64,000 nt of DNA. Source: Marinomonas colpomeniae (GTDB lineage Bacteria; Pseudomonadota; Gammaproteobacteria; Pseudomonadales; Marinomonadaceae). The DNA lies in assembly GCF_014803385.1 (NCBI RefSeq), contig NZ_JACYFC010000001.1, positions 78,833 through 142,832 of the forward strand. The letters run 5' to 3'. Of the stretch, positions 17,829-27,670 are shown one piece after another (the stretch's first letter is position 1; the number at the start of each line of letters is the position of its first letter). The translations under genes and the position numbers were made by a program. Below the pieces are notes generated by a model. That model was not told the DNA's origin and did no database searches. It saw nothing but the letters and a program-made list of their open reading frames with translations.

Positions 17829-19793
17829 TTATTTAATAGGAAGTACTGCTTTGGTTAAGAGTATATTTTTCATTTGCTTTGCTTGCATAGGCTTAGCGTA
17901 ATAATAACCTTGGCCGTAACGACAACCCATTTGCATAAGCAGATCCGCTTGTGCTTTTGTTTCGATACCTTCTGCTAGCAATTTAGTATCAAAAGATTGA
18001 GCTAACGTCACTGCAGTAAAGATGATAGCTTGTTTTTTCGGGTCTTTATCCACGCCGTCAATAAAAGATCGGTCAATTTTTATGAGGTCTACATTAAGAT
18101 TACTGATGTAGGATAAAGAACTCATCCCCGTACCAAAGTCATCAATCGCTAACTTGATTCCTGCCTCTTTGAACTTATTAATTCGATAAGATATCTGCTC
18201 TATATTAATGCTGGTAGATGATTCTACTAATTCAATTTCCAACATATCAGGGCTGACATTGAAATCATCCAATAATTGTAAGGTGAAATTTAATAGACCA
18301 AGATCTAGCAAATTATAAGGAGATAAATTAATCGCAATCGGAGTAAAGGCTCCTTGCCTTTGCCATTCAGCTAACTGCATGATGGCGGTACGAACAACAT
18401 AGCGGCCGAATTCTTGAACTCGGCCGCTTTGCTCGATGATATCAATAAAACTACCAGGGTAAAGCACACCATCGGTTGGATGATGCCAGCGTGCGAGTGC
18501 TTCAACACCGATGATTTTACCTGTATGTAACATCACCTTAGGTTGGTAATATAAATGAATTTTTTGCTCTAAAAGGGCCTCACTTAAGTCGGCACGTAAG
18601 CGTAAACGTTGGCGATTTATTTCTGTATCTCGTACGTTAAAAAGCCCCCATCCTGTACGTGCTTGTTTTGCTTCATACATAGCGATATCAGCACAAAGAA
18701 TCAGTGATTCTATATCTGTGGCATGAGTTGGATAGTGTGAGACACCAATGCTTGCGCCAGTGTTGACAGCTAGTTGATTGATCATAACGGGCTCGTTACA
18801 TACCGCAACAAGTTCTTTTGCTAAGTTGGTGGCTTGTTTAATTTCTATATCGTTAGCCCAAACAATAAATTCATCGCCACCGATTCGAGCGAGTGTGTAC
18901 TGCTCACCTAAAGTGACAGATAAACGTCGAGATACTTTTCTAAGTAACTCATCTCCAGCTGAGTGTCCAAAGGCGTCATTTACTTCTTTAAATTTATCGA
19001 GATCGATAACAAATAAACAACCTTGTACCTCTTTTTTTAAAGATGATTTTTTGAATGTTAATCGATCTGATTTTGGCGTTTCAGGCATGTTCTTTTGCAT
19101 CATATCAATCAGATATAAGCGATTAGGCAATCCCGTTAGTTGGTCGTAAGTTGCTAGCTTTGCCAGCGCGTTATTTTTACTTTGGACTCTTCTGCTCATC
19201 CATGAGGAAAGTAAAATGGCCATCCAAGCCGCTATCCAAAACACTATAATAGATGTGATAGACAAGCGTTTTGCAACGAGGTTAAGCGCAACATTAAGAC
19301 TTTCTGCTACTTCAATGGTTATAATTTTATAGTCTTGACCTTCAACAACTTGCCATAAAAAAAGCTCTCCATCCAAAGTGTCTGTGCCGCTTGCCATAGC
19401 AGAATGATGATGTTGAGTGACTTTGTTTTCCATTCGATTTTTTAACGTGGAGGTTTGTTGTGGTGTGATGTTATGGGTTAATGACCAGTCAAAGTCTTTT
19501 CCATACGCTTCGATATACAGTTTTTGAACGCCGATGTGATCATTTAGGTAAATAAGCTCAACTAATTCTGTTAAGCGTTCTTGTGGATCATTGTCTGCTT
19601 CAACAAGCTCAGCATGAAGCAGCATAGTTTGCCTATGAAGCGATACCTGTTCGGCTTTTATTCCCAAGTCAGTAGCAAGACGGTAAGAGACAATAACGTA
19701 AATAGCAGAGACTAAAAAAGCGACGCCAAAACAAATAATCATTAACCGAAAACGGAAAAACTTGTCTCTTTGCAATTCTAATAATGGAGGCAT
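17829..19793 (-). CDS. Membrane GGDEF-EAL protein (cyclic di-GMP turnover)
   Basis: A 654-residue inner-membrane protein: TM1 at about 15-37, a periplasmic sensor region of about 140 residues, TM2 at about 178-200, a GGDEF domain (about 210-375) and an EAL domain (about 390-645). The cyclase site ARIGGDEFIVW is intact; an upstream RxxD inhibitory site is not obvious. The phosphodiesterase residues look intact too: EALARWHHP, INLSPYNLLD, LAIDDFGTGMSSLSYI and IKIDRSFIDG. It could both make and degrade cyclic di-GMP; which activity dominates is unknown. It follows the small DUF2892 gene by 33 bases and probably shares its transcript. Confidence 0.94.
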   Translation of the reverse strand: MPPLLELQRDKFFRFRLMIICFGVAFLVSAIYVIVSYRLATDLGIKAEQVSLHRQTMLLHAELVEADNDPQERLTELVELIYLNDHIGVQKLYIEAYGKDFDWSLTHNITPQQTSTLKNRMENKVTQHHHSAMASGTDTLDGELFLWQVVEGQDYKIITIEVAESLNVALNLVAKRLSITSIIVFWIAAWMAILLSSWMSRRVQSKNNALAKLATYDQLTGLPNRLYLIDMMQKNMPETPKSDRLTFKKSSLKKEVQGCLFVIDLDKFKEVNDAFGHSAGDELLRKVSRRLSVTLGEQYTLARIGGDEFIVWANDIEIKQATNLAKELVAVCNEPVMINQLAVNTGASIGVSHYPTHATDIESLILCADIAMYEAKQARTGWGLFNVRDTEINRQRLRLRADLSEALLEQKIHLYYQPKVMLHTGKIIGVEALARWHHPTDGVLYPGSFIDIIEQSGRVQEFGRYVVRTAIMQLAEWQRQGAFTPIAINLSPYNLLDLGLLNFTLQLLDDFNVSPDMLEIELVESSTSINIEQISYRINKFKEAGIKLAIDDFGTGMSSLSYISNLNVDLIKIDRSFIDGVDKDPKKQAIIFTAVTLAQSFDTKLLAEGIETKAQADLLMQMGCRYGQGYYYAKPMQAKQMKNILLTKAVLPIK

Positions 19794-19826
19794 AAAACCT
19801 TTAGTCCCTTATATTATTGATTCTTT

Positions 19827-20042
19827 TTACTTCTTCGCCTTACATGTACTGATGCCTGCAATTTGATATATAGGGCACCAACTGCTTATTAATGAAATTA
19901 AATTCAGAGCTCCAAATATAATAAGTAATATTTCTAAAACAGGTTCTTCTAAGTAGCCATCATTAAATAGAACGAAGCCAATGACTGAAACGCCGATTAT
20001 GCCTCGTAAGATACGATCTAAAGGGTGTAGATTCTTTTCCAT
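19827..20042 (-). CDS. Small DUF2892-type inner-membrane protein
   Basis: A 71-residue protein with two hydrophobic helices (about 12-28 and 34-52). It opens with the DUF2892 pattern HPLDRILRGIIG and ends SSWCPIYQIAGISTCKAKK, with two cysteines near the C-terminus. DUF2892 occurs alone or fused to rhodanese domains (YgaP), which suggests a link to sulfur chemistry, but no function can be assigned. It is upstream of the GGDEF-EAL gene on the same strand. Confidence 0.85.
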   Translation of the reverse strand: MEKNLHPLDRILRGIIGVSVIGFVLFNDGYLEEPVLEILLIIFGALNLISLISSWCPIYQIAGISTCKAKK

Positions 20043-20285
20043 GCTTATATCTCCACTTACTTGTGACTAAAAATACCTAAATTCTAGTATCTCCCTTGGT
20101 TCGAAAATAAACAATGTTAAGACTGTAAGGAATTGCATTTCAATGTAATGAAGCGAGGAAGTATTGATTTGTAATATAAATTGCAGCTTAAAACCATGTG
20201 TAGTGTATGGATTAATAAACAATCTTGTTATTGTTACTGCTTCTGACCTGATTTTATTTAACGCTAACCTGGAGATAGTGGAAAA

Positions 20286-21878
20286 ATGGCATTTCTTGGT
20301 ACTTTTATTTCAGTTTTTCCGATTCTTTTATTAATTTGGCTCATGACCAAAAAACAGGCGTTACCGTCTCATATCGCATTACCTATTTCTGCATTATTGG
20401 TGGGCGTTATTCAGTTTTTTTACTTTGATGCTGATTGGCGTTTGTTGACTGCGAATATTATTTCTGGAACCTTGTCTGTCATTACGCCTATTTCCATTAT
20501 TGCCGGAGCGATTTTATTAAATCGAGTGTTGGCAATTTCTGGGGCAGAAAGTGTTATCGCTCATTGGTTAGAATCCATTAGCACCAATGCCATTGCTCAG
20601 TTGATGATCATTGGTTGGGCGTTCGCCTTTATGTTGGAAGGTGCATCAGGATTCGGAACTCCTGCAGCCATTGCTGCGCCTATGTTAGTGGGTTTGGGTT
20701 TTCACCCTTTAAAGGTCGCAATGCTTGCTCTGGTGATGAACTCTGTTCCTGTGTCATTTGGTGCCGTCGGTACACCGATTTGGTTTGGTTTAGAGGCATT
20801 GAACCTAAATTCAGAAGAAATCTTCGAGGTTGCCACACAAACGGCCTTAATTAATTCAATGGCTGCGTTTATTATCCCAATCATGGCATTAAAATTTGTC
20901 ACCAGTTGGCAAATGATTCGTCAAAACATTGTGTTCATACTTCTGAGTATTTTGTCTTGTACGGTTCCATATTATTGGATTGCGACGTGGAACTATGAAT
21001 TCCCAGCATTGATTGGTGGAGCGATTGGCTTGATGATCAGCATAGCTTTAGCTAAGCAGCGTATTGGCTTAAAAGCAGACGAAAACGATTTACCTAGAGG
21101 TGAAAAAGTACCTTTTAAAGCACTGGTTTTTGCATTGTCTCCTTTGGTTTTGCTGATTGTCATTCTTATAGTGACGCGTATTAGTCAGCTGGGCATCAAA
21201 GGGTTATTAACTGACATGACTCTGTGGTTTGGTTTCGACATAGGTCACGCGTATTTTAGTGTGAGTCAGGCGCTGGTGCTGTCAGTGGAGAATATTCTAA
21301 ACACACCTGTAGGCTGGTCGTATAAAACGCTTTACGTACCCGCTTTAATTCCATTTCTGTTGGTCGTGCTAATTTCGATTCCTTTGTTAAAAATGTCACG
21401 AAGCAATGTAGCGGAAGCCTTTGCAGATACTGGCCGTAGAATGAAGTTACCACTGATTTCTTTGGCTGCCGCGCTTATCATGGTGAACTTCATGATGTTG
21501 GGTGGTGAACACTCTCCTATCTTTTTGATTGCCAATGCATTCTCAAGTATTACCGGTGATAACTGGTCGTATTTTTCTGCCCTTTTAGGCGCATTAGGAA
21601 GCTTTTTCTCAGGTTCTGCTACTGTGTCTAATTTAACCTTTAGTGGCATTCAGCAAAGCATCGCAATGCAAGTTGGCTTACCAATATCCGTCGTCCTTGC
21701 TTTGCAATCTGCAGGTGCCGCCATGGGTAACATGGTGTGTATCAACAACATTATCGCTGTCTCGACTATTTTAGGGATTGCCAACAAAGAAGGTTATATC
21801 ATTAAGAAAACCATTATTCCTATGATGGTTTACGGCGTGATTGCTGCCTTGGTTGGCGCTGGTTTGATACTTATTTAG
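20286..21878 (+). CDS. L-lactate permease family transporter
   Basis: A 530-residue polytopic inner-membrane protein of the LctP/LldP family, which imports L-lactate, D-lactate or glycolate with protons. It has about 13 hydrophobic segments and conserved family loops: LEGASGFGTPAAIAAPMLVG, NSVPVSFGAVGTPIWFGLE, GSFFSGSATVSNLTFSGIQ and SAGAAMGNMVCINNIIAVS. The length is near E. coli LldP (551). It is monocistronic, far from the FMN-dependent lactate-dehydrogenase-like gene at 41886, so I give no gene symbol for the substrate. Confidence 0.92.
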   Translation: MAFLGTFISVFPILLLIWLMTKKQALPSHIALPISALLVGVIQFFYFDADWRLLTANIISGTLSVITPISIIAGAILLNRVLAISGAESVIAHWLESISTNAIAQLMIIGWAFAFMLEGASGFGTPAAIAAPMLVGLGFHPLKVAMLALVMNSVPVSFGAVGTPIWFGLEALNLNSEEIFEVATQTALINSMAAFIIPIMALKFVTSWQMIRQNIVFILLSILSCTVPYYWIATWNYEFPALIGGAIGLMISIALAKQRIGLKADENDLPRGEKVPFKALVFALSPLVLLIVILIVTRISQLGIKGLLTDMTLWFGFDIGHAYFSVSQALVLSVENILNTPVGWSYKTLYVPALIPFLLVVLISIPLLKMSRSNVAEAFADTGRRMKLPLISLAAALIMVNFMMLGGEHSPIFLIANAFSSITGDNWSYFSALLGALGSFFSGSATVSNLTFSGIQQSIAMQVGLPISVVLALQSAGAAMGNMVCINNIIAVSTILGIANKEGYIIKKTIIPMMVYGVIAALVGAGLILI

Positions 21879-21896
21879 TTACTTAGGCACTCAATA

Positions 21897-21928
21897 AAAG
21901 ACCAACTTTTTGAGTTGGCCTTTTTTGT
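21897..21928. terminator. Terminator after the lactate permease gene
   Basis: CCAACT (21902-21907) pairs with AGTTGG (21913-21918), flanked by AAAAG upstream and T6 downstream. It also faces the convergent modF gene. Confidence 0.82.
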
Positions 21929-21943
21929 TTGTGACTTTCTACA

Positions 21944-23416
21944 TTAGTTGTTTTTCTTCAAAGCCAAGTAGTTATCTATCCCTGTGATTTTATCTTCTGC
22001 ATGGTGATTTACGTATAAAACAGTGGTTTCTGATGCTGCGCAGATCTTTTCTATTAAGGCTAAAACCAGCTGTCGATTCATGTCGTCTAGACCAAGACAA
22101 GGCTCATCTAGGATCAGCAGCGGTGGATGTTTCACCATGGCGCGGGCGATGAGTAGCAAGCGTTGGTCTCCGTAGGAAAGCTTGTTAAATGGCTGGTCAG
22201 CGCGGTCTCTCATACCAAGTAATTCAAGCCATTCATTGGCAGTTTTCTTTTGATTGTCAGTGGATTTTGAATACATACCAATGCTGTCATAAAACCCTGA
22301 AATGATGACGTTACGGCAACTGGTACTAACGCGGTATTCCCATTGTAAAGCGGTGGAAACATAACCGATGAATTGTTTGATTTGCCAGATACTTTCCCCA
22401 TTACCACGCTGAAACCCGAAGACAAAAATATCATTCACGTAACACTGTGGGTGATCACCTGTGATCAAAGACAATACGCAAGTTTTACCGCTGCCATTTG
22501 GCCCGCTGAGTTGCCAGTGTTGGCCTTGTTCAATTGTCCAATTGAGTTTATCGACAATGACAGTGTCTTCGTATTTGATTGTCACGCCTTTTAAGCGAAC
22601 TAAAGGCTGGCTCGCATCAAGTCCAGGCAATTGGTTACTTGAGCCAGCCGCTGGGATTTTTAGATCTGTGGTTTTCAAATGCAGTAATTGGTACAGATCT
22701 TCGAAGGCGGTTTTGTCTTGGCGATCTATAGTTAAGGCCAAGTTCCCTACGGCTGTATTACTTTTATTGTCTTTTTTATCTAATTGGACTTTATCCATGT
22801 AGGCAACATGAGTAATAAAGTCAGGCATTTCATCAAATCGGTTTAACACCATTACCATGGGAACCGTATCAACAATAGAGGCGAGGTGAGCTTGTAGCAT
22901 GATTAAGGTGTCGGCGTCTAAGCCATCAAAAGGCTCGTCTAAAACCAATAAATCAGGCTTGCTGGATAATGCTCGGACCAGCATAACTTTGCGGGTTTCC
23001 CCTGTAGAAAGCTTGCGAAAAGCACGATCAAGTAAGGTAGTAAGGCCGAACTTCTCAATCAGTGTTTGGGCTAGTTCTGGATCCGCACAATCGTCAAAAA
23101 TCATTTCTCGAACAGGTGTGCCAACAGAAATAACGTCCATGATGTCGGCATCGTCTTTCTTCAATTCTTTGGCGATCAGTTCCGCTTGAGCTTCAAAAGA
23201 CACCAAGCCGACATTTGTTGGAATACCTTGAATACTGCCCGATTCCAAATCACCAACACCGCCTAACACCGCAGCAAGAGCAGATTTTCCTGAGCCATTG
23301 GTTCCTGTGATTACCCAATGTTGGCTTGGTTCGACTGTCCAGTTGATGTTGTTTAACGTGAATCTTTCATCAAAATTGATATAAGCATCAATAATTGAAA
23401 TAGCAGTAGTAAGCAT
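21944..23416 (-). CDS. modF: ModF-like twin-ATPase ABC protein
   Basis: A 490-residue protein with two ABC ATPase domains and no membrane part, the same length as E. coli ModF and similar throughout. Domain 1 has Walker A GTNGSGKSAL, signature KLSTGETRKV and Walker B DLLVLDEPFDGLD. Domain 2 has GPNGSGKTCVL, a changed signature KLSYGDQRLLLIARAM and PLLILDEPCLGLD. In E. coli modF lies with the mod genes, but its role is unclear; here no molybdate genes are near. It starts 37 bases after the di-haem peroxidase gene and may be the last gene of that operon. Confidence 0.9.
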   Translation of the reverse strand: MLTTAISIIDAYINFDERFTLNNINWTVEPSQHWVITGTNGSGKSALAAVLGGVGDLESGSIQGIPTNVGLVSFEAQAELIAKELKKDDADIMDVISVGTPVREMIFDDCADPELAQTLIEKFGLTTLLDRAFRKLSTGETRKVMLVRALSSKPDLLVLDEPFDGLDADTLIMLQAHLASIVDTVPMVMVLNRFDEMPDFITHVAYMDKVQLDKKDNKSNTAVGNLALTIDRQDKTAFEDLYQLLHLKTTDLKIPAAGSSNQLPGLDASQPLVRLKGVTIKYEDTVIVDKLNWTIEQGQHWQLSGPNGSGKTCVLSLITGDHPQCYVNDIFVFGFQRGNGESIWQIKQFIGYVSTALQWEYRVSTSCRNVIISGFYDSIGMYSKSTDNQKKTANEWLELLGMRDRADQPFNKLSYGDQRLLLIARAMVKHPPLLILDEPCLGLDDMNRQLVLALIEKICAASETTVLYVNHHAEDKITGIDNYLALKKNN

Positions 23417-23453
23417 AAAGAAATCTCTTGTTTAAAAGTAAGTATAAAGTCCG

Positions 23454-24635
23454 TTATTGGCATCTAGAAAATAGTTGTGTATTTTCGGTCGCCGCTGAAA
23501 TAGGGCCAGCGAGCGACGTTAAAAATGCGACCATGCTACGCGATTGCTCTTCATTTAAATGTAAAGGTCGCAAGATTTTTTCGCCATCTGCATGTAATCT
23601 TTCTTCATCTAAATTTGAGTAAAAATCGATGACATCCACTAAGGTTCTAACGCTGCCATTATGCATATAAGGGGCAGTTTGGCTGACATTTCTGAGAGAG
23701 GGCACTTTAAACTCACCCCAGTTACGATGCAAAAGTTGCAGATGTTTTGTGCGTACCGCATTGTTTTTACTAGGATCGTCATTGTATTTACCCAGCAAGT
23801 TATAAGGGTCTTTTCGTAGCGCTTGAATTCCCTTATAACGTCCTTTATCAACACCTTGGCCATTTTGGATAAAGAAGGGCACACCAATATCGCCAAATTC
23901 ACCATTAGTGAAGTTCGGGCCAGAATGACAGAGTACGCAGCGAGCTTCACCAATAAACAGTTTCAAGCCTTTTTGCGCATCTATGGATAGGTATTGTTCG
24001 TCATTTCGGCTGGACTGTTTGATTCGTTGACTGCGAAAGAGATCAAATGAACTTGATCCGCTTTTAATGGTTTCTTGATAGCTAGCAAGCAGTTTTCCAA
24101 GTGTAATGAGTAACTCATCTTCTGAAAAGGATCCGATAGTGCGATCTGTGACTTGCTGGAAAGCACATTGAAACTGATTGTCTTGTTTTAGCGTGTTTTT
24201 AAGTATTGTTATGTTGGTGTGCATTTCCGCCGAAGCCAACATAGGCCGAATGCTTTGAGACCACAGACTGTCATGTTCACCGCCCCAGCCATACCAAGGA
24301 CGATGTCCAACATCTAGTAAGCTGCTGGTGTGCCTGTGTAGTGGATCGAAGCCTTTGTTCAGAGGAAGACTATCCTGAAAGGCTTGATTTGGCTGATGGC
24401 AGTCTGCACAAGAGAAACGATTATCTTTGGATAAACGGCGGTCAAAAAACAACTGACGACCTAACTCAATCGCACCTTCTTGTTGTGAGAACCGATTACT
24501 TGGGTCTTTTACAGATTCTGTAGGCCAAGGCCCCAAAGAACGAATCATCGTCAATTCTTGATCGCTGTATTCTAATCCGTAAACAGGTTGCCATAAAAGC
24601 AGGAAGACAAGACAAAAATAGGCCGTTAACTTCAT
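23454..24635 (-). CDS. Exported di-haem cytochrome c peroxidase / MauG-like protein
   Basis: A 393-residue periplasmic protein with a signal peptide (about residues 1-20, ending VYG-LE). Two c-type haem sites are present: CADCHQPNQAF and CVLCHSGPNF. APYMHNGSVRTLVDVIDFYS, near the C-terminus, is the conserved MHNGS block of bacterial di-haem peroxidases. The enzyme would reduce H2O2 or oxidise a substrate as MauG does. Its ATG overlaps the stop of the upstream gene as ATGA, so it is translationally coupled. The partner genes suggest a specific oxidative task rather than general detoxification; this is inference. Confidence 0.92.
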   Translation of the reverse strand: MKLTAYFCLVFLLLWQPVYGLEYSDQELTMIRSLGPWPTESVKDPSNRFSQQEGAIELGRQLFFDRRLSKDNRFSCADCHQPNQAFQDSLPLNKGFDPLHRHTSSLLDVGHRPWYGWGGEHDSLWSQSIRPMLASAEMHTNITILKNTLKQDNQFQCAFQQVTDRTIGSFSEDELLITLGKLLASYQETIKSGSSSFDLFRSQRIKQSSRNDEQYLSIDAQKGLKLFIGEARCVLCHSGPNFTNGEFGDIGVPFFIQNGQGVDKGRYKGIQALRKDPYNLLGKYNDDPSKNNAVRTKHLQLLHRNWGEFKVPSLRNVSQTAPYMHNGSVRTLVDVIDFYSNLDEERLHADGEKILRPLHLNEEQSRSMVAFLTSLAGPISAATENTQLFSRCQ

Positions 24636-25042
24636 AGGGTTAAGTCGTGTTCTATATCGTATCGGCGTTCATCAGAGAAGATATTTAGCTTTAAACGCCA
24701 TGTTCCAAACATGTGAAAAACAAATCCTGTAGCAAGGTATTGTCCGGGGCTTTTCATTGTCACATTTGGTTGGTAATTCATGCCGTGATTATGGGCAGGC
24801 ATCATAGCTGAAGCTTTTATTTCCCCAACAAAGGGCTTGGATTCTTCGCAAGCGATAATATTCAATTCAAATACTTCTCCCACGATGGGAGGCGTGTCTT
24901 GTTGCCAGATAATGCCAATTGTCAAACCATCTTGTTCAATAGTCACGCCAGCGTCGTCTGGTATTGAACAAGCAAGTACATAACTGCTGCTTTGAACGGC
25001 TAAGATGATAGCGCCTATTCTAGCCGCAACAGCCGTTTTCAT
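24632..25042 (-). CDS. Small exported YtkA/FixH-like domain protein
   Basis: A 136-residue exported protein starting at the ATG at 25042, which overlaps the upstream stop as ATGA; the frame can be read four codons further up from a TTG. A signal peptide is followed by a beta-sandwich of the YtkA/FixH type with the block MMPAHNHGMNYQPNVTM and GYxATGFVFHMFGTWRL-like ending. His and Met clusters (PAHNHGMNY) could bind copper. It lies between the amidohydrolase and the di-haem peroxidase genes with 4-base overlaps on both sides, so it is probably part of the same periplasmic function. The family call is by eye. Confidence 0.72.
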   Translation of the reverse strand: MKTAVAARIGAIILAVQSSSYVLACSIPDDAGVTIEQDGLTIGIIWQQDTPPIVGEVFELNIIACEESKPFVGEIKASAMMPAHNHGMNYQPNVTMKSPGQYLATGFVFHMFGTWRLKLNIFSDERRYDIEHDLTL

Positions 25043-25857
25043 TTTAGCGCCCAATTCGATAAGGCGAGAGCGTTTTTATAGGCGATTTTCTCAGCTACGT
25101 CTGTCGGTAAATCCGTTAACCATTCTCGGCTCCAATCCGCATGATCTATGATGTAATACCAACGTTCTGGGGAAAACGTATCAGTGCCGACCATAATACG
25201 ATCTGGGTAAGCAAGAAACAGCTCTCGCCAATCTGCGTCGACTTTTCCATTTGATGCATGCTCATTTCGAAAAGCCAAGTCGGCGCTTAAATTAGGATGT
25301 TTTTCTAACATGCGAGCAATGGTGTATGTATCATCGAACCCTGAATGCGCCCATAATATCTTGGCACTTGGATCTTGATCAAACACATACTCAACGGCGT
25401 CTGAATCGCCATGTAAATGAAGGAAGATTTGATACTGAGCCGCAAGCTCTACCACGCGTCGAATGACGGGTAAATTTGCATTATCACCATAGACATGAAA
25501 CTCACCAATGCCAGCGTAGGTGTTTTTCGCCAGTAAGTTTTCTAGCATAGGAATAACAGATTCGTCATGCAACCAAGTGCTGATTTCACCGCGTTTACGA
25601 TAAGGACGAAGAACTGGAACAATTAGATCAGGTGCTTTTGCGTATAAAAGCTGGGTACCTTCGTCACTGGAACTCGAAACAAAGGCTTTTTGTAGGCCTG
25701 CTGTGCGTAATATTTCAATGGCTTTCTTAGGAGGAGTCACATTCCAAGCGTCATGACTGTAATGAATGTGAGTATCTATCAATTGTGTTTCTGAATGGGC
25801 GGTTGAAACACTGAAAACTAATACACTGCTTAACAAAGAACCTATGACACGTTTCAT
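25039..25857 (-). CDS. Exported amidohydrolase-like metal-dependent hydrolase
   Basis: A 272-residue TIM-barrel hydrolase of the amidohydrolase_2/TatD-like group with a signal peptide (MKRVIGSLLSSVLVFSVSTAHS-ET). Metal-binding positions are LIDTHIHYSHD (HxH after strand 1), LHLHGDSDAV, ILWAHSGFDD and MVGTDTFSPERW (terminal Asp). Export is unusual for this superfamily. It is first of a tightly coupled set with the YtkA-like and di-haem peroxidase genes. The substrate is unknown. It is transcribed away from the ilvC terminator. Confidence 0.82.
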   Translation of the reverse strand: MKRVIGSLLSSVLVFSVSTAHSETQLIDTHIHYSHDAWNVTPPKKAIEILRTAGLQKAFVSSSSDEGTQLLYAKAPDLIVPVLRPYRKRGEISTWLHDESVIPMLENLLAKNTYAGIGEFHVYGDNANLPVIRRVVELAAQYQIFLHLHGDSDAVEYVFDQDPSAKILWAHSGFDDTYTIARMLEKHPNLSADLAFRNEHASNGKVDADWRELFLAYPDRIMVGTDTFSPERWYYIIDHADWSREWLTDLPTDVAEKIAYKNALALSNWALK

Positions 25858-25942
25858 ATTTTCTTCCTCGTGATGATCAATAAAATTGATACGTTCAGAA
25901 TAGCTATTTTTAGTAGATTGATTTCATTCTGCCAAGTAGACA

Positions 25943-25973
25943 CAAAAAAGCCAAGGTAAAAACCTTGGCTTTT
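25943..25973 (-). terminator. Terminator of ilvC
   Basis: AGCCAAGGT (25949-25957) pairs with ACCTTGGCT (25962-25970), with a 4-base loop and T6 on the minus strand, 23 bases after the ilvC stop. Confidence 0.93.
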
Positions 25974-25995
25974 GACGTTTAAATTCTTACGGAAA

Positions 25996-27471
25996 TTAAA
26001 CGATTTTTTTCATGTCAGCCATGTGACCACGAAGTACGCCGCCAATAGCTTCAACTGGATGATTACGTAGTGCTGCGTTTACTTCAATTAAACGAGCGTT
26101 ATCAACACCGTTATCTTCCGTTGAAAGACCTTTACCGATTACGTCCGTTTTGATGTCTTTCATGAAGTCTGCTAGCAATGGTAGGCAAGCGTGGTTGTAT
26201 AGGTAGCAACCGTATTCTGCTGTGTCAGAGATAGTTGCGTTCATTTCGTAAAGTTTCTTACGAGCGATTGTGTTGGCGATAAGCGGAGTTTCGTGTAGAG
26301 ACTCGTAGTAAGCAGAATCAGCAACAATACCTGCAGCTGTCATCGTTTCGAAAGCAAGCTCAACACCGGCTTTAACCATCGCGACCATCAAGATACCGTT
26401 GTCGAAGAACTCTTGTTCAGAAATTTCAACGTCGCCAGCAGGTGTTTTTTCAAAGTTTGTTTCTGCTGTTTCTGCGCGCCAGCCTAGTAGGTTAACGTCG
26501 TCATTCGCCCAATCTTCCATCATAGTTTTAGAAAAATGACCACTGATGATGTCGTCTTGGTGTTTGTTGTACAAAGGACGCATGATCACTTTCAATTCTT
26601 CAGAAAGATCGAACGCTTTGATTTTTGCTGGGTTAGAAAGACGGTCTAGCATGTTTGTCACGCCGCCGTATTTCAAGGCTTCTGTCACTGTTTCCCAACC
26701 GTATTGTATCAAACGAGATGCGTAACCAGCATCAATGCCTTCTTCAACCATTTTATCGAAACAAAGGATAGAACCCGTTTGCAACATACCACAAAGGATT
26801 GTTTGCTCACCCATAAGGTCAGATTTTACTTCCGCGATGAAAGAAGACATTAGAACGCCTGCTTTATGACCGCCAGTACCAACCGCGTACGCTTTTGCTA
26901 GAGCAAGACCTTCACCTTTAGGATCGTTGTCTTCGTGAACAGCTATCAGTGTTGGAACACCAAAACCACGAACGTATTCAGCACGTACTTCAGAACCTGG
27001 GCACTTAGGCGCAACCATGATGACGGTTAAGTCTTCGCGAATTTGCATGCCTTCTTCTACGATGTTGAAACCGTGAGAGTAAGATAGGCAAGCGCCTTTC
27101 TTCATAAGAGGCATGATTTCTTTCACAACAGGCGTGTGTTGTTTATCCGGTGTTAGGTTCAATACCACGTCAGCGGTTGGGATAAGTTCTTCATAAGTAC
27201 CAACAACGAAACCGTTTTCAGTCGCGTTTTTCCACGACTGGCGTTTTTCAGCGATCGCTGCAGCACGTAGTGTATAAGAAACGTCTAGCCCGCTGTCACG
27301 TAGATTCAAACCTTGGTTAAGACCTTGAGCACCACAACCAATAACGACAATTTTTTTGCCTTTCAGCGCATCAACGCCTTCAGGGAATTCAGAAATGTCC
27401 ATGAAGCGACATTTTGCTAATTGAGCTAATTGCTCACGTAGTGGCAAAGTATTGAAGTAGTTATTAGACAT
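25996..27471 (-). CDS. ilvC: Ketol-acid reductoisomerase, class II (long form)
   Basis: Converts acetolactate or acetohydroxybutyrate to the dihydroxy acids of valine/isoleucine synthesis with NADPH and Mg2+. At 491 residues it is the long enterobacterial form with a duplicated knotted domain. The Rossmann motif [17 protein letters not shown] is near residue 46, and [29 protein letters not shown] and [14 protein letters not shown] carry cofactor and metal ligands. It is divergent from ilvY, as in enteric bacteria, so it should be induced by its acetohydroxy-acid substrates through IlvY. Confidence 0.98.
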   Translation of the reverse strand: MSNNYFNTLPLREQLAQLAKCRFMDISEFPEGVDALKGKKIVVIGCGAQGLNQGLNLRDSGLDVSYTLRAAAIAEKRQSWKNATENGFVVGTYEELIPTADVVLNLTPDKQHTPVVKEIMPLMKKGACLSYSHGFNIVEEGMQIREDLTVIMVAPKCPGSEVRAEYVRGFGVPTLIAVHEDNDPKGEGLALAKAYAVGTGGHKAGVLMSSFIAEVKSDLMGEQTILCGMLQTGSILCFDKMVEEGIDAGYASRLIQYGWETVTEALKYGGVTNMLDRLSNPAKIKAFDLSEELKVIMRPLYNKHQDDIISGHFSKTMMEDWANDDVNLLGWRAETAETNFEKTPAGDVEISEQEFFDNGILMVAMVKAGVELAFETMTAAGIVADSAYYESLHETPLIANTIARKKLYEMNATISDTAEYGCYLYNHACLPLLADFMKDIKTDVIGKGLSTEDNGVDNARLIEVNAALRNHPVEAIGGVLRGHMADMKKIV

Positions 27472-27620
27472 GGGTAAACACCTGTTAATTTAGTATTTGT
27501 AATCGATGAGCAAACCTCACCGATTTTTAAAATGAGTGACAAAATAAAGAAACGTAAAACGATTTCTAATGTCAGTGTGGTTACTTTATAGAAAGTTCAT
27601 GATTTCGTAAATTGATATAT

Positions 27621-27648
27621 TTGCAATATAACGTCCCATTTTTTGCAA
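27621..27648. promoter_or_regulatory. Candidate IlvY sites in the ilvC-ilvY divergent gap
   Basis: Two palindromic TTGCAA hexamers (27621-27626 and 27643-27648) are spaced 22 bases apart, about two helical turns, just before the ilvY start. Spacing and position suit tandem binding by a LysR protein. I have not compared them with the characterised enteric ilvYC operators. Confidence 0.45.
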
Positions 27649-27670
27649 AGATAAGATATCCTTACTTACT

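Noticed and set aside
21944..23416. Calling the twin ATPase part of a molybdate transporter
   Set aside because: No modABC genes are near. ModF similarity is clear, but its role is not.
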